64,000 nucleotides of DNA from Acetoanaerobium sticklandii (GCF_000196455.1 NC_014614.1:1286001-1350000); one strand, 5' to 3'. Numbered from the stretch's first letter, positions 8,794 to 18,950 are shown. The notes: generated from the sequence alone by a model not told the origin. Numbers and translations: made by a program.

Positions 8794-8799
8794 ATTTAA

Positions 8800-9034
8800 A
8801 TATCTAAATAAAATATAGCTATGACGAAGAAAAGTATTTATTAATAGCATTTCAGAGAGAGAACGGTTGCTGAAAGTTCTTATGACTGTTAATGAAGAAG
8901 TTCACTTCTGAGCTAAAAGCTGAAAATATTATGTAGGCTTTTCGCAAGAAAAAGCGATAAAATATCAACGAGAGTCCTTTGATTCAGGGTGGTACCGCAA
9001 TTTAATTGCCCCTGATTATTAAAGGTCTTTTTTT
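8800..9034 (+). promoter_or_regulatory. T-box riboswitch (phenylalanine) with terminator
   Basis: The leader carries the diagnostic T-box AGGGTGGTACCGC at 8986-8998, an AGAGAGAACGGTTGCTGAAAG-like Stem I distal segment near 8853, and GAAAAGTA near 8828. The likely specifier codon is TTC (Phe) at 8901-8903, in a loop flanked by GAAGAAG and CTTC. The terminator arm 9009-9027 is followed by seven T residues at 9028-9034. Uncharged tRNA-Phe should stabilise the antiterminator and allow transcription of pheST. Both the specifier and the downstream genes agree. Confidence 0.93.
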
Positions 9035-9065
9035 ATACATTAAATTATCAAAGGAAGGTGTAAAA

Positions 9066-10085
9066 ATGAAAACCAAATTAAGTCAGCTTAGAGAAGAAGC
9101 TTTAAAATCTTTAAGTGCAGTTGAGGAAATGGATATTTTAGAAAATTTAAGAGTTCAATATATGGGGAAAAAAGGTGAGCTAACAAATATATTAAAAGAA
9201 ATGGGAAAGCTATCAGCAGAGGAAAGACCTGTAATTGGTAAAATTGCAAATGAAGTTAGAGGAGAAATAGAAAGCATTATAGAAGAAAAAAAATCGTCTC
9301 TAAAGCTTGCTGTAATTAACCAGAAGCTTAAAACAGAATCGATAGATGTTACAATCCCAGTAAAAACAAAATTTGTAGGGAAAATCCATCCTATTACAAA
9401 GGTTGTAAGAGAAATGGAACAGATTTTTATGTCAATGGGTTTTTCTGTAGTAGAAGGGCCTGAAATTGAAACTATTGAGAATAATTTTGATGCGCTTAAT
9501 GCTCCACAAAATCACCCATCAAGAGATATGTCAGACACATTCTATATAAGTGAAAACTTACTTCTTAGAACCCAGACTTCACCTGTTCAAGTTAGAACAA
9601 TGAGAGAGAATACTCCGCCAATTAGAGTAATATCTCCAGGTAGATGTTTCAGATGTGATACTCCAGACGCAACTCACTCTCCAATGTTTCATCAGTTAGA
9701 GGGTTTAGTGGTAGATAAGCATATAACATTTGCGAACTTAAAGTCTACTCTAGAAGAATTTGCTTATAAATTTTTTGGACCGGACACAAAGACAAAGTTC
9801 AGACCACATAACTTTCCATTTACTGAACCGAGTGCTGAAATGGATATAAGCTGTTTCAAATGCTCAGGAAGTGGTTGCCCTACATGTAAAGGAGAAGGCT
9901 GGATGGAAATTTTAGGCGCGGGTATGGTTCATCCAAATGTACTTAGAAACTGTGGAATTGATCCAGAAATATACAGCGGATTTGCTTTTGGTATGGGTGT
10001 TGATAGGATTGCAATGACTAAGTACGAAATAGATGATATTAGATATTTATATGAAAATGATATGAGATTTTTAAGTCAATTTTAA
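9066..10085 (+). CDS. pheS: Phenylalanyl-tRNA synthetase alpha subunit
   Basis: 339 residues, class II synthetase catalytic subunit. An N-terminal coiled coil (about 1-85) precedes the catalytic core with motif 2 (HSPMFHQLEGLVVDK), FPFTEPSAEMDI, and motif 3 (GFAFGMGVDRIAMTKY). A C-x2-C-x4-C-x2-C cluster (CFKCSGSGCPTC, about residues 262-273) is a metal-binding insertion found in many bacterial PheS. The open frame reaches back to 9006 into the T-box terminator; the ATG at 9066 has GGAAGG before it and is the real start. It pairs with PheT, 13 bases downstream, as an alpha2-beta2 enzyme charging tRNA-Phe. Expression is set by the T-box. Confidence 0.97.
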   Translation: MKTKLSQLREEALKSLSAVEEMDILENLRVQYMGKKGELTNILKEMGKLSAEERPVIGKIANEVRGEIESIIEEKKSSLKLAVINQKLKTESIDVTIPVKTKFVGKIHPITKVVREMEQIFMSMGFSVVEGPEIETIENNFDALNAPQNHPSRDMSDTFYISENLLLRTQTSPVQVRTMRENTPPIRVISPGRCFRCDTPDATHSPMFHQLEGLVVDKHITFANLKSTLEEFAYKFFGPDTKTKFRPHNFPFTEPSAEMDISCFKCSGSGCPTCKGEGWMEILGAGMVHPNVLRNCGIDPEIYSGFAFGMGVDRIAMTKYEIDDIRYLYENDMRFLSQF

Positions 10086-10098
10086 GGAGGAATGAACA

Positions 10099-12465
10099 AT
10101 GAAAGCACCTTTAAAATGGTTGAAAAAATATGTTGATATAGATGTTGATGTAAAATCTTTTTCTGACGCTATGACCATGTCAGGAACAAAGGTTGAGGGT
10201 TATGAAGAAGTAGGAGAAGATATAAGCAATGTTGTTATTGGTAAAATAACAAGCATAACTCCACACCCAGATGCCGATAAGCTAATCATTACTAAAATAG
10301 ATACAGGAAGCTCAGAGGTTCAGATAGTAACAGGAGCAAAAAATGTTAGCGTAGGAGATATAATACCAGTGGCACTTCACGGGTCGACTTTACCTGGAGG
10401 AATCAAAATTAAGAAGGGTAAATTAAGAGGAGAGGTATCTGAAGGTATGCTTTGTTCGGCAATAGAACTTGGTATAGACGAAAAGTATGTAGATATTGAA
10501 TCTAGAGATGGAATATTGCTTTTAAGAGGAGAATATACCCTTGGAGATGATGTTAGAAGAGCATTATTGTTAAATGACTACATAGTTGAATTTGAGCTTA
10601 CATCAAATAGACCAGACTGCCAATCTATCATTGGCCTTGCACATGAAGTTTCTGCAACATTAGACAAGGATGTAAAACTACCAGAGAGTGATTTTAGGGA
10701 AATTGATAAGGCTATAGAGTATGAAGTAAAGGTTTTAGATAAGGATTTATGTCCTAGATTTATTATTAGAGAAATTAAAGATATTGAAATAAAGCCTTCA
10801 CCTTATTTTATGCAAAGATGCTTGATTGAGTCTGGCATTAGACCAATAAACAATATAGTTGATATTACGAATTTTGTAATGCTTGAGTATGGACAGCCTC
10901 TGCATGCTTATGATGCATCGAAACTTTCGACAAAGGAATTTGTAATTAAAAGAGCAAGTGACAATGATTCTTTCTACACGCTTGACGATTTAGAAAGAAA
11001 ACTAGATTCTGAAATGCTCATGATTACTGATGGACAAAAGAATATTGGTATAGCTGGAGTTATGGGTGGTCAAAATTCAGATGTAAGTGATACAACAACT
11101 CACATTGTTCTTGAAAGTGCAAATTTTAATGCAGATAACATAAGACATACTTCAAAAAAGCTTAATTTAAGAACGGAAGCATCCGCAAGATTTGAAAAAG
11201 GAATAGATTTATCTAGGGCTGAAGAAGCAATTAATAGAGCATGTCATCTTATAGATTACTACGGATATGGTAAGGTTTTATCAGGAAAAAAAGATACTTT
11301 AGAAAATGAGATTGAAGTTAAAACTGTAGTTGTTAGTATTGATAGAATTAATAAACTGCTTGGAGAGAAGCTTAGCCCTGAAAAAATGTCTGAAATTCTA
11401 AGTAAACTCAAATTCAAAACTGAGATTCAAGGCAATAATCTAAGTATTGAAGTTCCAGAGTTTAGATTAGATATAGATATGGAAGCAGATATTGTAGAGG
11501 AAATTGCTAGATTATATGGATATAATAATATATTGTCACAAAATATAGTTGGAGAGCTTACTTCAGGTGTTAAAACTGAGGATAGAATATTTGAAGATTA
11601 TATTAAGGATGCAATGATGTCAAACGGCTTAACAGAGGTTTTAACATATTCATTTGTTAGCCCGACATCTTTAGAAAAAATTGGAGAAAATCTTTCTAAT
11701 GCAGTTAAGCTTATTAATCCTCTCGGTGAAGAAACCTCGGTTATGAGAACTAGTTTAGTTCCAGCTATGCTAGATATTTTATCTAGAAATTTATCTAGAA
11801 AAGTAGATTTCTTCAGTGGTTTTGAGGTAGGAAATATTTTTTCTAACCCTGATGCTCCTGTTCAAAAGAGAGCTATAGTGGCTGGGGTTTATGGAAAAGA
11901 AGAAGATTTCTTTACTATGAAATCAAGATTAGAAGGAGTATTAGATTATATTGGTATAGAATCTAGAAGTTATCAGCCATTTTCAGAAAATGAGTTATAT
12001 CATCCTATGAGATGTGCTCAAATCTCATCCGGAGATGAACAAATAGGTTTTATAGGAGAAGTTCACCCTCTTATTGCTGAAAAATTTGACATTAAAAAAA
12101 GAGTTTATTTATTTACCTTAGATTTTGATATAATATCAGGTATAAGAACTAAGCTGAAGCTATACAAGCAGGTTCCTAAGTTTCCTGCTATAAAAAGAGA
12201 TATTGCTCTTGTTGTATCTGAAGAAATAGCAGTAGGAAGTATCGAAAACTTAATTATTTCTAAAGGAAATAGCTTAATTGAGAAAGTTGAATTATTTGAC
12301 ATATATATGGGAGATCAAGTTCCAAAAGGGAAGAAGTCAGTTGCATATGGAATAACCTATAGAGCACTAGATAGAACTCTTACAGATGAGGAAATAAACT
12401 TAGTACAATCAAAGATTTTAACTCATTTGGCAGATGAACTTGGAGCGCATCTTAGAGAAATTTAG
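10099..12465 (+). CDS. pheT: Phenylalanyl-tRNA synthetase beta subunit
   Basis: 788 residues, full length. Domain order is an N-terminal segment (MKAPLKWLKKYVDI), an EMAP/OB tRNA-binding domain (about 40-150), the B3/B4 editing domain that hydrolyses Tyr-tRNA-Phe (about 210-380), B5 (about 400-470), a degenerate catalytic-like fold, and a C-terminal FDX-ACB anticodon-binding domain (KLYKQVPKFPAIKRDIALVV to the end). AAGGAGG is found before the ATG. It is the second gene of the T-box-controlled operon. Confidence 0.97.
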   Translation: MKAPLKWLKKYVDIDVDVKSFSDAMTMSGTKVEGYEEVGEDISNVVIGKITSITPHPDADKLIITKIDTGSSEVQIVTGAKNVSVGDIIPVALHGSTLPGGIKIKKGKLRGEVSEGMLCSAIELGIDEKYVDIESRDGILLLRGEYTLGDDVRRALLLNDYIVEFELTSNRPDCQSIIGLAHEVSATLDKDVKLPESDFREIDKAIEYEVKVLDKDLCPRFIIREIKDIEIKPSPYFMQRCLIESGIRPINNIVDITNFVMLEYGQPLHAYDASKLSTKEFVIKRASDNDSFYTLDDLERKLDSEMLMITDGQKNIGIAGVMGGQNSDVSDTTTHIVLESANFNADNIRHTSKKLNLRTEASARFEKGIDLSRAEEAINRACHLIDYYGYGKVLSGKKDTLENEIEVKTVVVSIDRINKLLGEKLSPEKMSEILSKLKFKTEIQGNNLSIEVPEFRLDIDMEADIVEEIARLYGYNNILSQNIVGELTSGVKTEDRIFEDYIKDAMMSNGLTEVLTYSFVSPTSLEKIGENLSNAVKLINPLGEETSVMRTSLVPAMLDILSRNLSRKVDFFSGFEVGNIFSNPDAPVQKRAIVAGVYGKEEDFFTMKSRLEGVLDYIGIESRSYQPFSENELYHPMRCAQISSGDEQIGFIGEVHPLIAEKFDIKKRVYLFTLDFDIISGIRTKLKLYKQVPKFPAIKRDIALVVSEEIAVGSIENLIISKGNSLIEKVELFDIYMGDQVPKGKKSVAYGITYRALDRTLTDEEINLVQSKILTHLADELGAHLREI

Positions 12466-12483
12466 TTTTTATGCAGTTTTTAT

Positions 12484-12511
12484 TTGTATTCTTCTTCAAA
12501 TATAGTAAAAT
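12484..12511 (+). promoter_or_regulatory. Possible sigma-A promoter for zapA
   Basis: TTGTAT (12484-12489), 16-base spacer, TAAAAT (12506-12511), 37 bases before the zapA start. Confidence 0.4.
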
Positions 12512-12547
12512 AAACTCATAAGATACAATAACAGTGGAGGTTTTTTC

Positions 12548-13051
12548 ATGAACAAAGTAACTGTAAAAATAGCGAATCACGAATATACTATAGTTGGAGA
12601 AGAAAAGAGAGAATATTTATTACAGCTAGCAGCTCATGTGGATGAACAGATTGAAGCTACTGCCAAAGCTAATCCAAAGCTTAGTCAGGTTATGACAGCC
12701 GTACTTACTTCGATTAATATAGCGGATGAATATTATTCTGAAGTAAGAAAAAATCTGGAATTCAAAAAAACTCTTAGCGAGCCTATTAAGGAGCTTGAGG
12801 ATTGTCAGAATCAAATTAAAAGCCTTGAAAGAGTAATTGCACTTAAAGATGATGAGCTTGGGAAAAAAGACATAAAAATAGAGGAATGGAAAGTTTTAGC
12901 TACTGAAAAAGACAATGAAATTGCGAGCTTAAAATCTAATATTATCGAAACTGAGCATAGACTGATAGAGGCAGAAGAAATAGTTAATGACTTTCAAAAT
13001 AGACTGTATGAGCTACAATTAAAGATAGTAGACTTAGAGGAAAAAAAATAA
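12548..13051 (+). CDS. zapA: Cell division protein ZapA with extended coiled coil
   Basis: 167 residues. The first 75 or so form a ZapA domain (VTVKIANHEYTIVGEEKREYLLQLAAHVDEQI), which bundles FtsZ filaments at the division ring. Unlike the short ZapA of E. coli or B. subtilis, a long charged coiled coil (about 80-165) follows, a form common in clostridia next to pheT and the U32 gene. A strong GGAGG precedes the ATG, and a possible promoter lies at 12484-12511. Confidence 0.85.
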   Translation: MNKVTVKIANHEYTIVGEEKREYLLQLAAHVDEQIEATAKANPKLSQVMTAVLTSINIADEYYSEVRKNLEFKKTLSEPIKELEDCQNQIKSLERVIALKDDELGKKDIKIEEWKVLATEKDNEIASLKSNIIETEHRLIEAEEIVNDFQNRLYELQLKIVDLEEKK

Positions 13052-13077
13052 AACAATAGAATATTTTAATTCAAATT

Positions 13078-13108
13078 AGCCTTCATAATTATTAATGAAG
13101 GCTCTTTT
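13078..13108 (+). terminator. Terminator after zapA
   Basis: A 9-bp stem, AGCCTTCAT (13078-13086) with ATGAAGGCT (13095-13103), 8-base loop, then CTTTTGC. The T run is short, so termination may be partial. Confidence 0.75.
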
Positions 13109-13209
13109 GCAGTTTTAACAAACGTTATTATTAGTATAGTAAGGTTTTCTATACCATTAGTAATTTGCAGGATTGCTATTATGATTTAGTTTATTTATTG
13201 GAGGTTTAA

Positions 13210-15504
13210 ATGAAAAAAATTGAGCTTTTAGCTCCAGCAGGAGATGAAGAAGCATTAAAAGCGGCAATAATGGCAGGAGCAAATGCCGTATATATGGGCG
13301 GAAGCAGATTTGGAGCAAGGGCTTTTGCAGGAAATTTTGAGGACGATAAGCTAATAGATGCAGTCGATTACGCACACCAAATCGGGGTCAAAATATATAT
13401 TACTGCCAATACTATTATTAAGGATGAAGAAATAGGTGATTTTCTAAATTATATTGATTTTTTGTATGAGATTGGTGTAGATGCAGTTATATTACAAGAT
13501 TTAGGAATGATCAATATAATAAGTAAAAGAATTCCTGATTTGGAATTGCATGCATCTACTCAAATGACAGCAAGTACAGCTCAAGATGTATTGTTTTTAA
13601 AGGAACTAGGTGTATCTCGAGTTGTTTTATCAAGAGAGCTCAGCTACGATGAAATATCGGCTATAAAAACTGAAACAAATGTTGAAGTTGAGGCTTTTGT
13701 GCATGGTGCCTTATGCGTTTCTTATAGTGGGAAATGTCTGTTTAGCAGTATGAATGGCATGAGATCGGGCAATAGAGGAATGTGCGCTCAGCCATGCAGA
13801 GAGCCATATAAAGCAACAGTTGAAAATAAACCCCTACTTGATAAAGAGTATGTTTTTAGTACAAAAGATTTAAATACTTTAGATATATTGGAAAATTTAA
13901 TTGATGCAGGCATAGATTCATTAAAAATCGAAGGTCGTATGAAAAGAAGCGAATATGTTTTTGCTGTCACTAGTGCTTATAGACAAGCGATTGATAATAC
14001 GATAATGAAACATGAGCCTAGTATATCTTCATTAGATATGAATTATGGTGCTTTGGAGCTTGATAAAGTATTTAATAGAGATTTTACAAAAGGCTATATC
14101 GGCCAAGATAAGGGTAGTAAAATAATGAACCATAAGTTTCAAAAATATGTTGGAAAGCCTGTTGCAAAGGTAATTGAGTATGATAGAAAATCAAAACGAT
14201 TGATTCTAGAGTTACTTGATACTCTTACAAAAGGAGATGGTCTTAATACAGGTGAATTTGTAGGTAGAATTCTAAAAAAAGATGCGATTGTAAAAAGTGC
14301 AGATAAAGGCGAAATAGTAGCAATTGATTCTATAAAGAAATTTGAACCTGGTTTTATTGTATATAAAACATTTGATAAAATCTTTATGGACGATGTTAGT
14401 AGCAGGATGTCTAGAGAAAAGAAAAAACCTATAAAAGCATTTGTAGAAATTAGGAATAATAACTATCCAACATTAATATTGAACGATTATAAAGGGAACA
14501 CTGGCGAGTATAAATTAGAAGAGTATACTGCTACTGCTTTAAATAAACCAACAACAAGAGAATCAATCATTGACCAGATTCAAAAAATGGGAGATACTCC
14601 TTTCTTTGTTGATAGCATAGAAGTTTCTATTGATGAGAATATATTTATACCAATAAAAACATTGAATTTACTTAGGAGAGAGGCTGTTTCACTTTTAATT
14701 GAATCCCAGTCTAATTCAAATAAAAGAGTTATTGCATCTAAAAGTGAATTTAATCCAGCTAAAATAAATCATTCTAAAAAATCAAAAAAAGAGCTAAAAT
14801 GGTCAGTTCTAATTCATAAACAAGAACAGTTTGAGGCTGCAATTAAACTTAATGTAGATAGAGTCTATGTTCATGGATATAAGCTTTATAGTTTGCTATC
14901 AAAAAAATATCCAAATAAAAACATTTATTACGCACTTCCACCTGTTATAAAACAAAGTGATATAAGCATAATTGATAAAATGCTAAAAAGTAATCCCAAC
15001 ATCAAAGTTCTTCATTCTTCACTAGGATATATTGAATCACAGATTTTTGAGAACGTGGTATTAGACTATCCTCTAAACTTACTTAATTCATTTTCTCACA
15101 ATCTTATGCATAAGAAGTCATGTGAAACTACAATTACACCCGAGATGATTTTTTCAATCGGTGGTAGCTTAGATTATATTGACGATATACAAATGGTGGA
15201 AATGCCGGTTTATTTATATCCAAAGCTTATGATAACTGAATATTGTCCGCATAAAAATGATGCTGGAGCTTGTAAATATAAAAAGTGTATGCTTGAGCAT
15301 ACACGAATAACAAGTAAACAAAGCGATGAATATGTACTAAAAAAATCAATAAATTGTAAAACTATACTATATCCTTCTAAACCAAAGCACATAAATATTA
15401 ACGCTGTAAATAATTTTATAGATAAAGGATTTAGTAAATTTAGAGTTGAATTATTAAATGAATCATATGATGAAACAATTAATATATTAGAATCCTATCT
15501 TTAA
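13210..15504 (+). CDS. Peptidase U32 family protein, long two-module form (RNA hydroxylation type)
   Basis: 764 residues. The N-terminal U32 domain (about 1-340) begins ELLAPAGDEEALKAAIMAGANAVY and carries the cysteine-rich signature GKCLFSSMNGMRSGNRGMCAQPCR (about 176-199), thought to hold an iron-sulphur cluster. A DUF3656-like collagenase-associated region follows (about 375-520), then a second degenerate half ending with a cysteine set EYCPHKNDAGACKYKKC. Although named peptidases, characterised relatives RlhA and TrhP hydroxylate 23S rRNA or tRNA uridine with prephenate dependence; the two-module length is like RlhA. Whether this one acts on rRNA or tRNA cannot be told. GGAGG precedes the ATG. 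mutS2 starts 19 bases after the stop. Confidence 0.85.
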   Translation: MKKIELLAPAGDEEALKAAIMAGANAVYMGGSRFGARAFAGNFEDDKLIDAVDYAHQIGVKIYITANTIIKDEEIGDFLNYIDFLYEIGVDAVILQDLGMINIISKRIPDLELHASTQMTASTAQDVLFLKELGVSRVVLSRELSYDEISAIKTETNVEVEAFVHGALCVSYSGKCLFSSMNGMRSGNRGMCAQPCREPYKATVENKPLLDKEYVFSTKDLNTLDILENLIDAGIDSLKIEGRMKRSEYVFAVTSAYRQAIDNTIMKHEPSISSLDMNYGALELDKVFNRDFTKGYIGQDKGSKIMNHKFQKYVGKPVAKVIEYDRKSKRLILELLDTLTKGDGLNTGEFVGRILKKDAIVKSADKGEIVAIDSIKKFEPGFIVYKTFDKIFMDDVSSRMSREKKKPIKAFVEIRNNNYPTLILNDYKGNTGEYKLEEYTATALNKPTTRESIIDQIQKMGDTPFFVDSIEVSIDENIFIPIKTLNLLRREAVSLLIESQSNSNKRVIASKSEFNPAKINHSKKSKKELKWSVLIHKQEQFEAAIKLNVDRVYVHGYKLYSLLSKKYPNKNIYYALPPVIKQSDISIIDKMLKSNPNIKVLHSSLGYIESQIFENVVLDYPLNLLNSFSHNLMHKKSCETTITPEMIFSIGGSLDYIDDIQMVEMPVYLYPKLMITEYCPHKNDAGACKYKKCMLEHTRITSKQSDEYVLKKSINCKTILYPSKPKHININAVNNFIDKGFSKFRVELLNESYDETINILESYL

Positions 15505-15523
15505 ATATATGAAAGGAAACATT

Positions 15524-17890
15524 ATGGATAAACGAAGCTTAAAAGTACTAGAGTTTGATAGTATAAAAAGCATGCTACTGGATTTTACAGTTACAACCTT
15601 AGGGAAAAAGCATGTAGAAAATTTATATCCATCTGTGAGTAGAGAGAATATAATTTTTAGTCAAAAACAAACTAGTGAAGCACAAAAAATAATATTAACA
15701 AGGGGAAATGTGCCAATATCTGCTCTTGGTCAAGTCTCAGAATATGCAAAGAGAGCATCTATAGATGCTATACTTGAGCCTTATCAGCTATTAAAAATTT
15801 CTGACACTCTAAGAATCTGTAGGAAAGTTAAAAATTTCTTAAGAGATTCAGAAAATACCCCTATTCTTCAGCAATTAAGTGAAAACATAACAATATTAAA
15901 AGATTTAGAAGACGAAATAGATAATGCAATAATATCAGAAGAAGAAATTTCAGATAATGCAAGTCCTGAACTGAGCAAAGTAAGAAGAAGTATAACAAAT
16001 ACTAAAGAACAAATAAGACAAAAGCTTTCATCTATCGTTTCTTCATCTCAGTATTCGAAATATCTGCAAGAAGCAATAGTAACGATGAGGCAAGACAGAT
16101 TTGTGGTTCCAGTGAAAGCTGAAAATCGTTCAAATGTTCCAGGGATTGTTCATGATTCATCTTCATCTGGAGCTACTCTTTTTATAGAGCCAATGGCTGT
16201 TGTGGAAATGAATAATAAACTTAGAGAATATAAAGTTAAAGAGCAAGAAGAAATTGAAAGAATTCTTACTGTTCTTTCAGCTATGGCAGGTCTAAGCTAC
16301 CATGAAATACGAACTAATGAACAAATGATAGCAGAAATAGATTTCATAATGGCTAAAGGAAAGCTATCAGTTAAGATGAAAGCACAAGAGCCATTTATTA
16401 ACTCTGATCTTGTAATGAATTTAAAAAATGCAAGACATCCTCTTATCGATCCTAAAAATGTAGTTCCATCAAATATAAATATCGGAAAAGAGTTTGATAC
16501 CTTAGTTATAACAGGCCCAAATACAGGTGGTAAAACAGTTACTTTAAAAACTATTGGTTTATTTGCAATTATGGCTCAAAGTGGACTCCACCTTCCAACT
16601 GATTATGGTACATCAATTTGTATTTTCGATAATATTTTTGCTGATATCGGAGATGAGCAAAGTATAGAGCAGAGCCTCTCTACGTTTTCATCTCATATGA
16701 CACATATTGTAAACATATTGGACGAAGTTAAAGACAATTGCTTAGTCTTATTTGACGAATTAGGAGCGGGGACAGACCCACTAGAGGGAGCAGCACTTGC
16801 AGTATCGATTTTAGATAGGCTAAGAGAGTACAAATTAATAACAGTCGCTACAACTCATTACAGCGAGCTTAAGCACTATGCTCTTACAACAAATAGAGTA
16901 GAAAATGCATCTGTTGAATTTGATGTGCAGACTCTAAGTCCTACATATAGACTTTTGATAGGGATACCAGGCAAATCAAATGCATTTGAAATATCTAGAA
17001 AACTTGGTCTTAAGGAAGAAATAATATTAGCAGCAAAGCATCATTTAGATTCAGATTCTATCTCAATGGAGGATGTTCTAAAAGAGATTGATGATAATAG
17101 AAAACAGATTGAGACTGAAAGAGAACAATCTAGAATCATATATGAAGATGCTAAAAAGCTTCAGACACGTCTTAAAGAAAAAGAAAGTAAATTAGATACA
17201 CAAAAGGATAAAATCATACAAGAAGCAAAAAATGAAGCGAGAAAATTACTTCAGCAAGCAAAAGAAGAAGCTGATGAAGCTATAAAAGAGCTAAGAGAGC
17301 TGAGCAAAAGAGCAGAAAAGCAAAATATAAATAAAGAAATTGAAGCTTCTAGAAGAAAGATTAAAACATCTCTGGATAAATACGGATATAAAAATCAGGA
17401 TTTAATAACAGAAAAAGATGTCATTAATCCAGTAGATATAATAGTTGCTGGAGACGAAGTATATGTTCCGAGTTTTTCAAAAAATGCTACAGTTGTCTCA
17501 GTCGACAATGATAAAAAAGAAGCTTTAGTTCAAATTGGAATAATGAAACTCAATCTTCCTTTTTCATCTCTTGAAAGGCTAAAGCAAAATGAAGATATAG
17601 TAAAATCTAGCGGTGCTGGTAAGATAATGAAAAATAAAACAGCTACTGCAGAGCTAGAAATTGATTTAAGAGGTATGGATTTAGAAACAGCAAGAATAGA
17701 AGTAGATAAGTATCTAGATAACTCATATGTTGCTGGACTACCTAGAGTTACAATTATTCATGGAGTTGGAACCTTAGTTCTAAAAAATGGTATAAAAGCT
17801 ATGCTTAAAAGTCATAAGCATGTAAAAAGCTATAGAGATGGCGGCTATGGTGAAGGTGGAATGGGCGTTACTATAGTTGAATTAAAATAA
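15524..17890 (+). CDS. mutS2: Endonuclease MutS2 (ribosome-collision / recombination ATPase)
   Basis: 788 residues. A MutS-like clamp domain is followed by the ABC-type ATPase: Walker A GPNTGGKTVTLKT (about 330), Walker B LVLFDELGAGTDPLEG (about 408), and the ATTHYSELK switch. After a long charged coiled coil (about 510-630) a KOW-like segment and the C-terminal SMR nuclease domain (about 710-788, with EIDLRGMDLETAR and IIHGVGTLVLK) follow. The frame extends to ATG 15509, but GAAAGGAAAC lies between it and the ATG at 15524, making the latter the true start. In B. subtilis MutS2 acts on collided ribosomes; in Helicobacter it suppresses recombination. Confidence 0.95.
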   Translation: MDKRSLKVLEFDSIKSMLLDFTVTTLGKKHVENLYPSVSRENIIFSQKQTSEAQKIILTRGNVPISALGQVSEYAKRASIDAILEPYQLLKISDTLRICRKVKNFLRDSENTPILQQLSENITILKDLEDEIDNAIISEEEISDNASPELSKVRRSITNTKEQIRQKLSSIVSSSQYSKYLQEAIVTMRQDRFVVPVKAENRSNVPGIVHDSSSSGATLFIEPMAVVEMNNKLREYKVKEQEEIERILTVLSAMAGLSYHEIRTNEQMIAEIDFIMAKGKLSVKMKAQEPFINSDLVMNLKNARHPLIDPKNVVPSNINIGKEFDTLVITGPNTGGKTVTLKTIGLFAIMAQSGLHLPTDYGTSICIFDNIFADIGDEQSIEQSLSTFSSHMTHIVNILDEVKDNCLVLFDELGAGTDPLEGAALAVSILDRLREYKLITVATTHYSELKHYALTTNRVENASVEFDVQTLSPTYRLLIGIPGKSNAFEISRKLGLKEEIILAAKHHLDSDSISMEDVLKEIDDNRKQIETEREQSRIIYEDAKKLQTRLKEKESKLDTQKDKIIQEAKNEARKLLQQAKEEADEAIKELRELSKRAEKQNINKEIEASRRKIKTSLDKYGYKNQDLITEKDVINPVDIIVAGDEVYVPSFSKNATVVSVDNDKKEALVQIGIMKLNLPFSSLERLKQNEDIVKSSGAGKIMKNKTATAELEIDLRGMDLETARIEVDKYLDNSYVAGLPRVTIIHGVGTLVLKNGIKAMLKSHKHVKSYRDGGYGEGGMGVTIVELK

Positions 17891-17909
17891 ATGCTAATAG
17901 GAGGCTGTA

Positions 17910-18938
17910 ATGGATATCAAAGAGATAAGAAGCTTAGCAAAGGACAGAATGAAAGGTGTTTGCAATTTATGCAGTGAATGCAATGGTATTTATTGTAGTG
18001 GACAAGTTCCAGGTATGGGTGGAACTGGAAGTGGAAGAGCTATGAAACGTAGCTACGAAAAAATTTCTCAAGTAAAGCTTAATCTAAAAACTATTCATGA
18101 GGCAAAAAAGCCCGAGACTAATATCATGATATTTAATCAAAATTTATCTCTTCCGCTTATTAGTGCACCTGTTACAGGTAGTGAAATAAATATGGGTGGA
18201 TATTTATCAGAAGCTGATTATTGTAAAGCTGTAGTGTCGGGATCAAAAATGGCCGATACTTTTGCTATGATTGGAGATAGTGGAAATCCACAGTTTTATA
18301 TTGATGGTTTAAATGCAATTACAGAGGAAAACGGATGTGGTATTGCAATAATCAAGCCAAGAGAAAATAATAAAATAATTGAAAATATAAAAAAAGCAGA
18401 AATAGCTAATGCTTTAGCTGTAGGAGTTGACATAGATGGAGCAGGATTAGTAACTATGGCTTTACTTGGGCAACCTGTAGGACCAAAATCTAAGGCTGAA
18501 CTAAAAGAAATTATTAGCTCTACAAATCTACCTGTAATTTTAAAGGGAATTATGACAGTAGAAGAAGCTCTTTTAGCTGTAGAAATAGGAGCCAAAGCGA
18601 TAGTTGTATCTAATCATGGTGGAAGAATATTAGATGATACTTTAGCTCCAATAGAAGTCCTTCCTGAGATTGCTAAGGCAGTAAAAGGAAAGATAACTAT
18701 TATGGCTGATGGAAGTGTAAGATCGGGAAGGGATATATTTAAATATATAGCAGCTGGGGCTGACATCGTGCTTTGCGCAAGACCTATTATTTGGGGAGCA
18801 ATTGGAGGCGGCAGTGAAGGTGTAGCTAGTTATATTAACCATTTAAAAAATGAATTGATTCAAGCAATGATATTAACCGGAGCAAACAATATAGGCGAAA
18901 TAAATTCAGATATGATTTCATATAATTTTGATATTTAA
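17910..18938 (+). CDS. FMN-dependent alpha-hydroxy-acid oxidizing protein
   Basis: 342 residues with a TIM-barrel of the glycolate/lactate oxidase family: VILKGIMTVEEALLAVEIGAKAIVVSNHGG (about 208-240), where the SNHGG histidine/lysine set forms the active site, and the C-terminal ADGSVRSGRDIFKYIAAGADIVLCARP flavin-phosphate loop. The N-terminus carries cysteines (CNLCSECNGIYC, about residues 17-28) not seen in classical oxidases; similar clostridial proteins have them and they might hold an iron-sulphur cluster. Substrate unknown. AGGAGG precedes the ATG 19 bases after mutS2, so the two are probably co-transcribed. Confidence 0.85.
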   Translation: MDIKEIRSLAKDRMKGVCNLCSECNGIYCSGQVPGMGGTGSGRAMKRSYEKISQVKLNLKTIHEAKKPETNIMIFNQNLSLPLISAPVTGSEINMGGYLSEADYCKAVVSGSKMADTFAMIGDSGNPQFYIDGLNAITEENGCGIAIIKPRENNKIIENIKKAEIANALAVGVDIDGAGLVTMALLGQPVGPKSKAELKEIISSTNLPVILKGIMTVEEALLAVEIGAKAIVVSNHGGRILDDTLAPIEVLPEIAKAVKGKITIMADGSVRSGRDIFKYIAAGADIVLCARPIIWGAIGGGSEGVASYINHLKNELIQAMILTGANNIGEINSDMISYNFDI

Positions 18939-18950
18939 TTTAATTAATTC

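Noticed and set aside
9846..9885. Cysteine cluster in PheS as an unusual fusion
   Set aside because: C-x2-C-x4-C-x2-C insertions are common in bacterial PheS, so it is ordinary.
13157..13375. Minus-strand frame rich in leucine before the U32 gene
   Set aside because: It overlaps the start and promoter area of the U32 gene in antisense and has no ribosome site.
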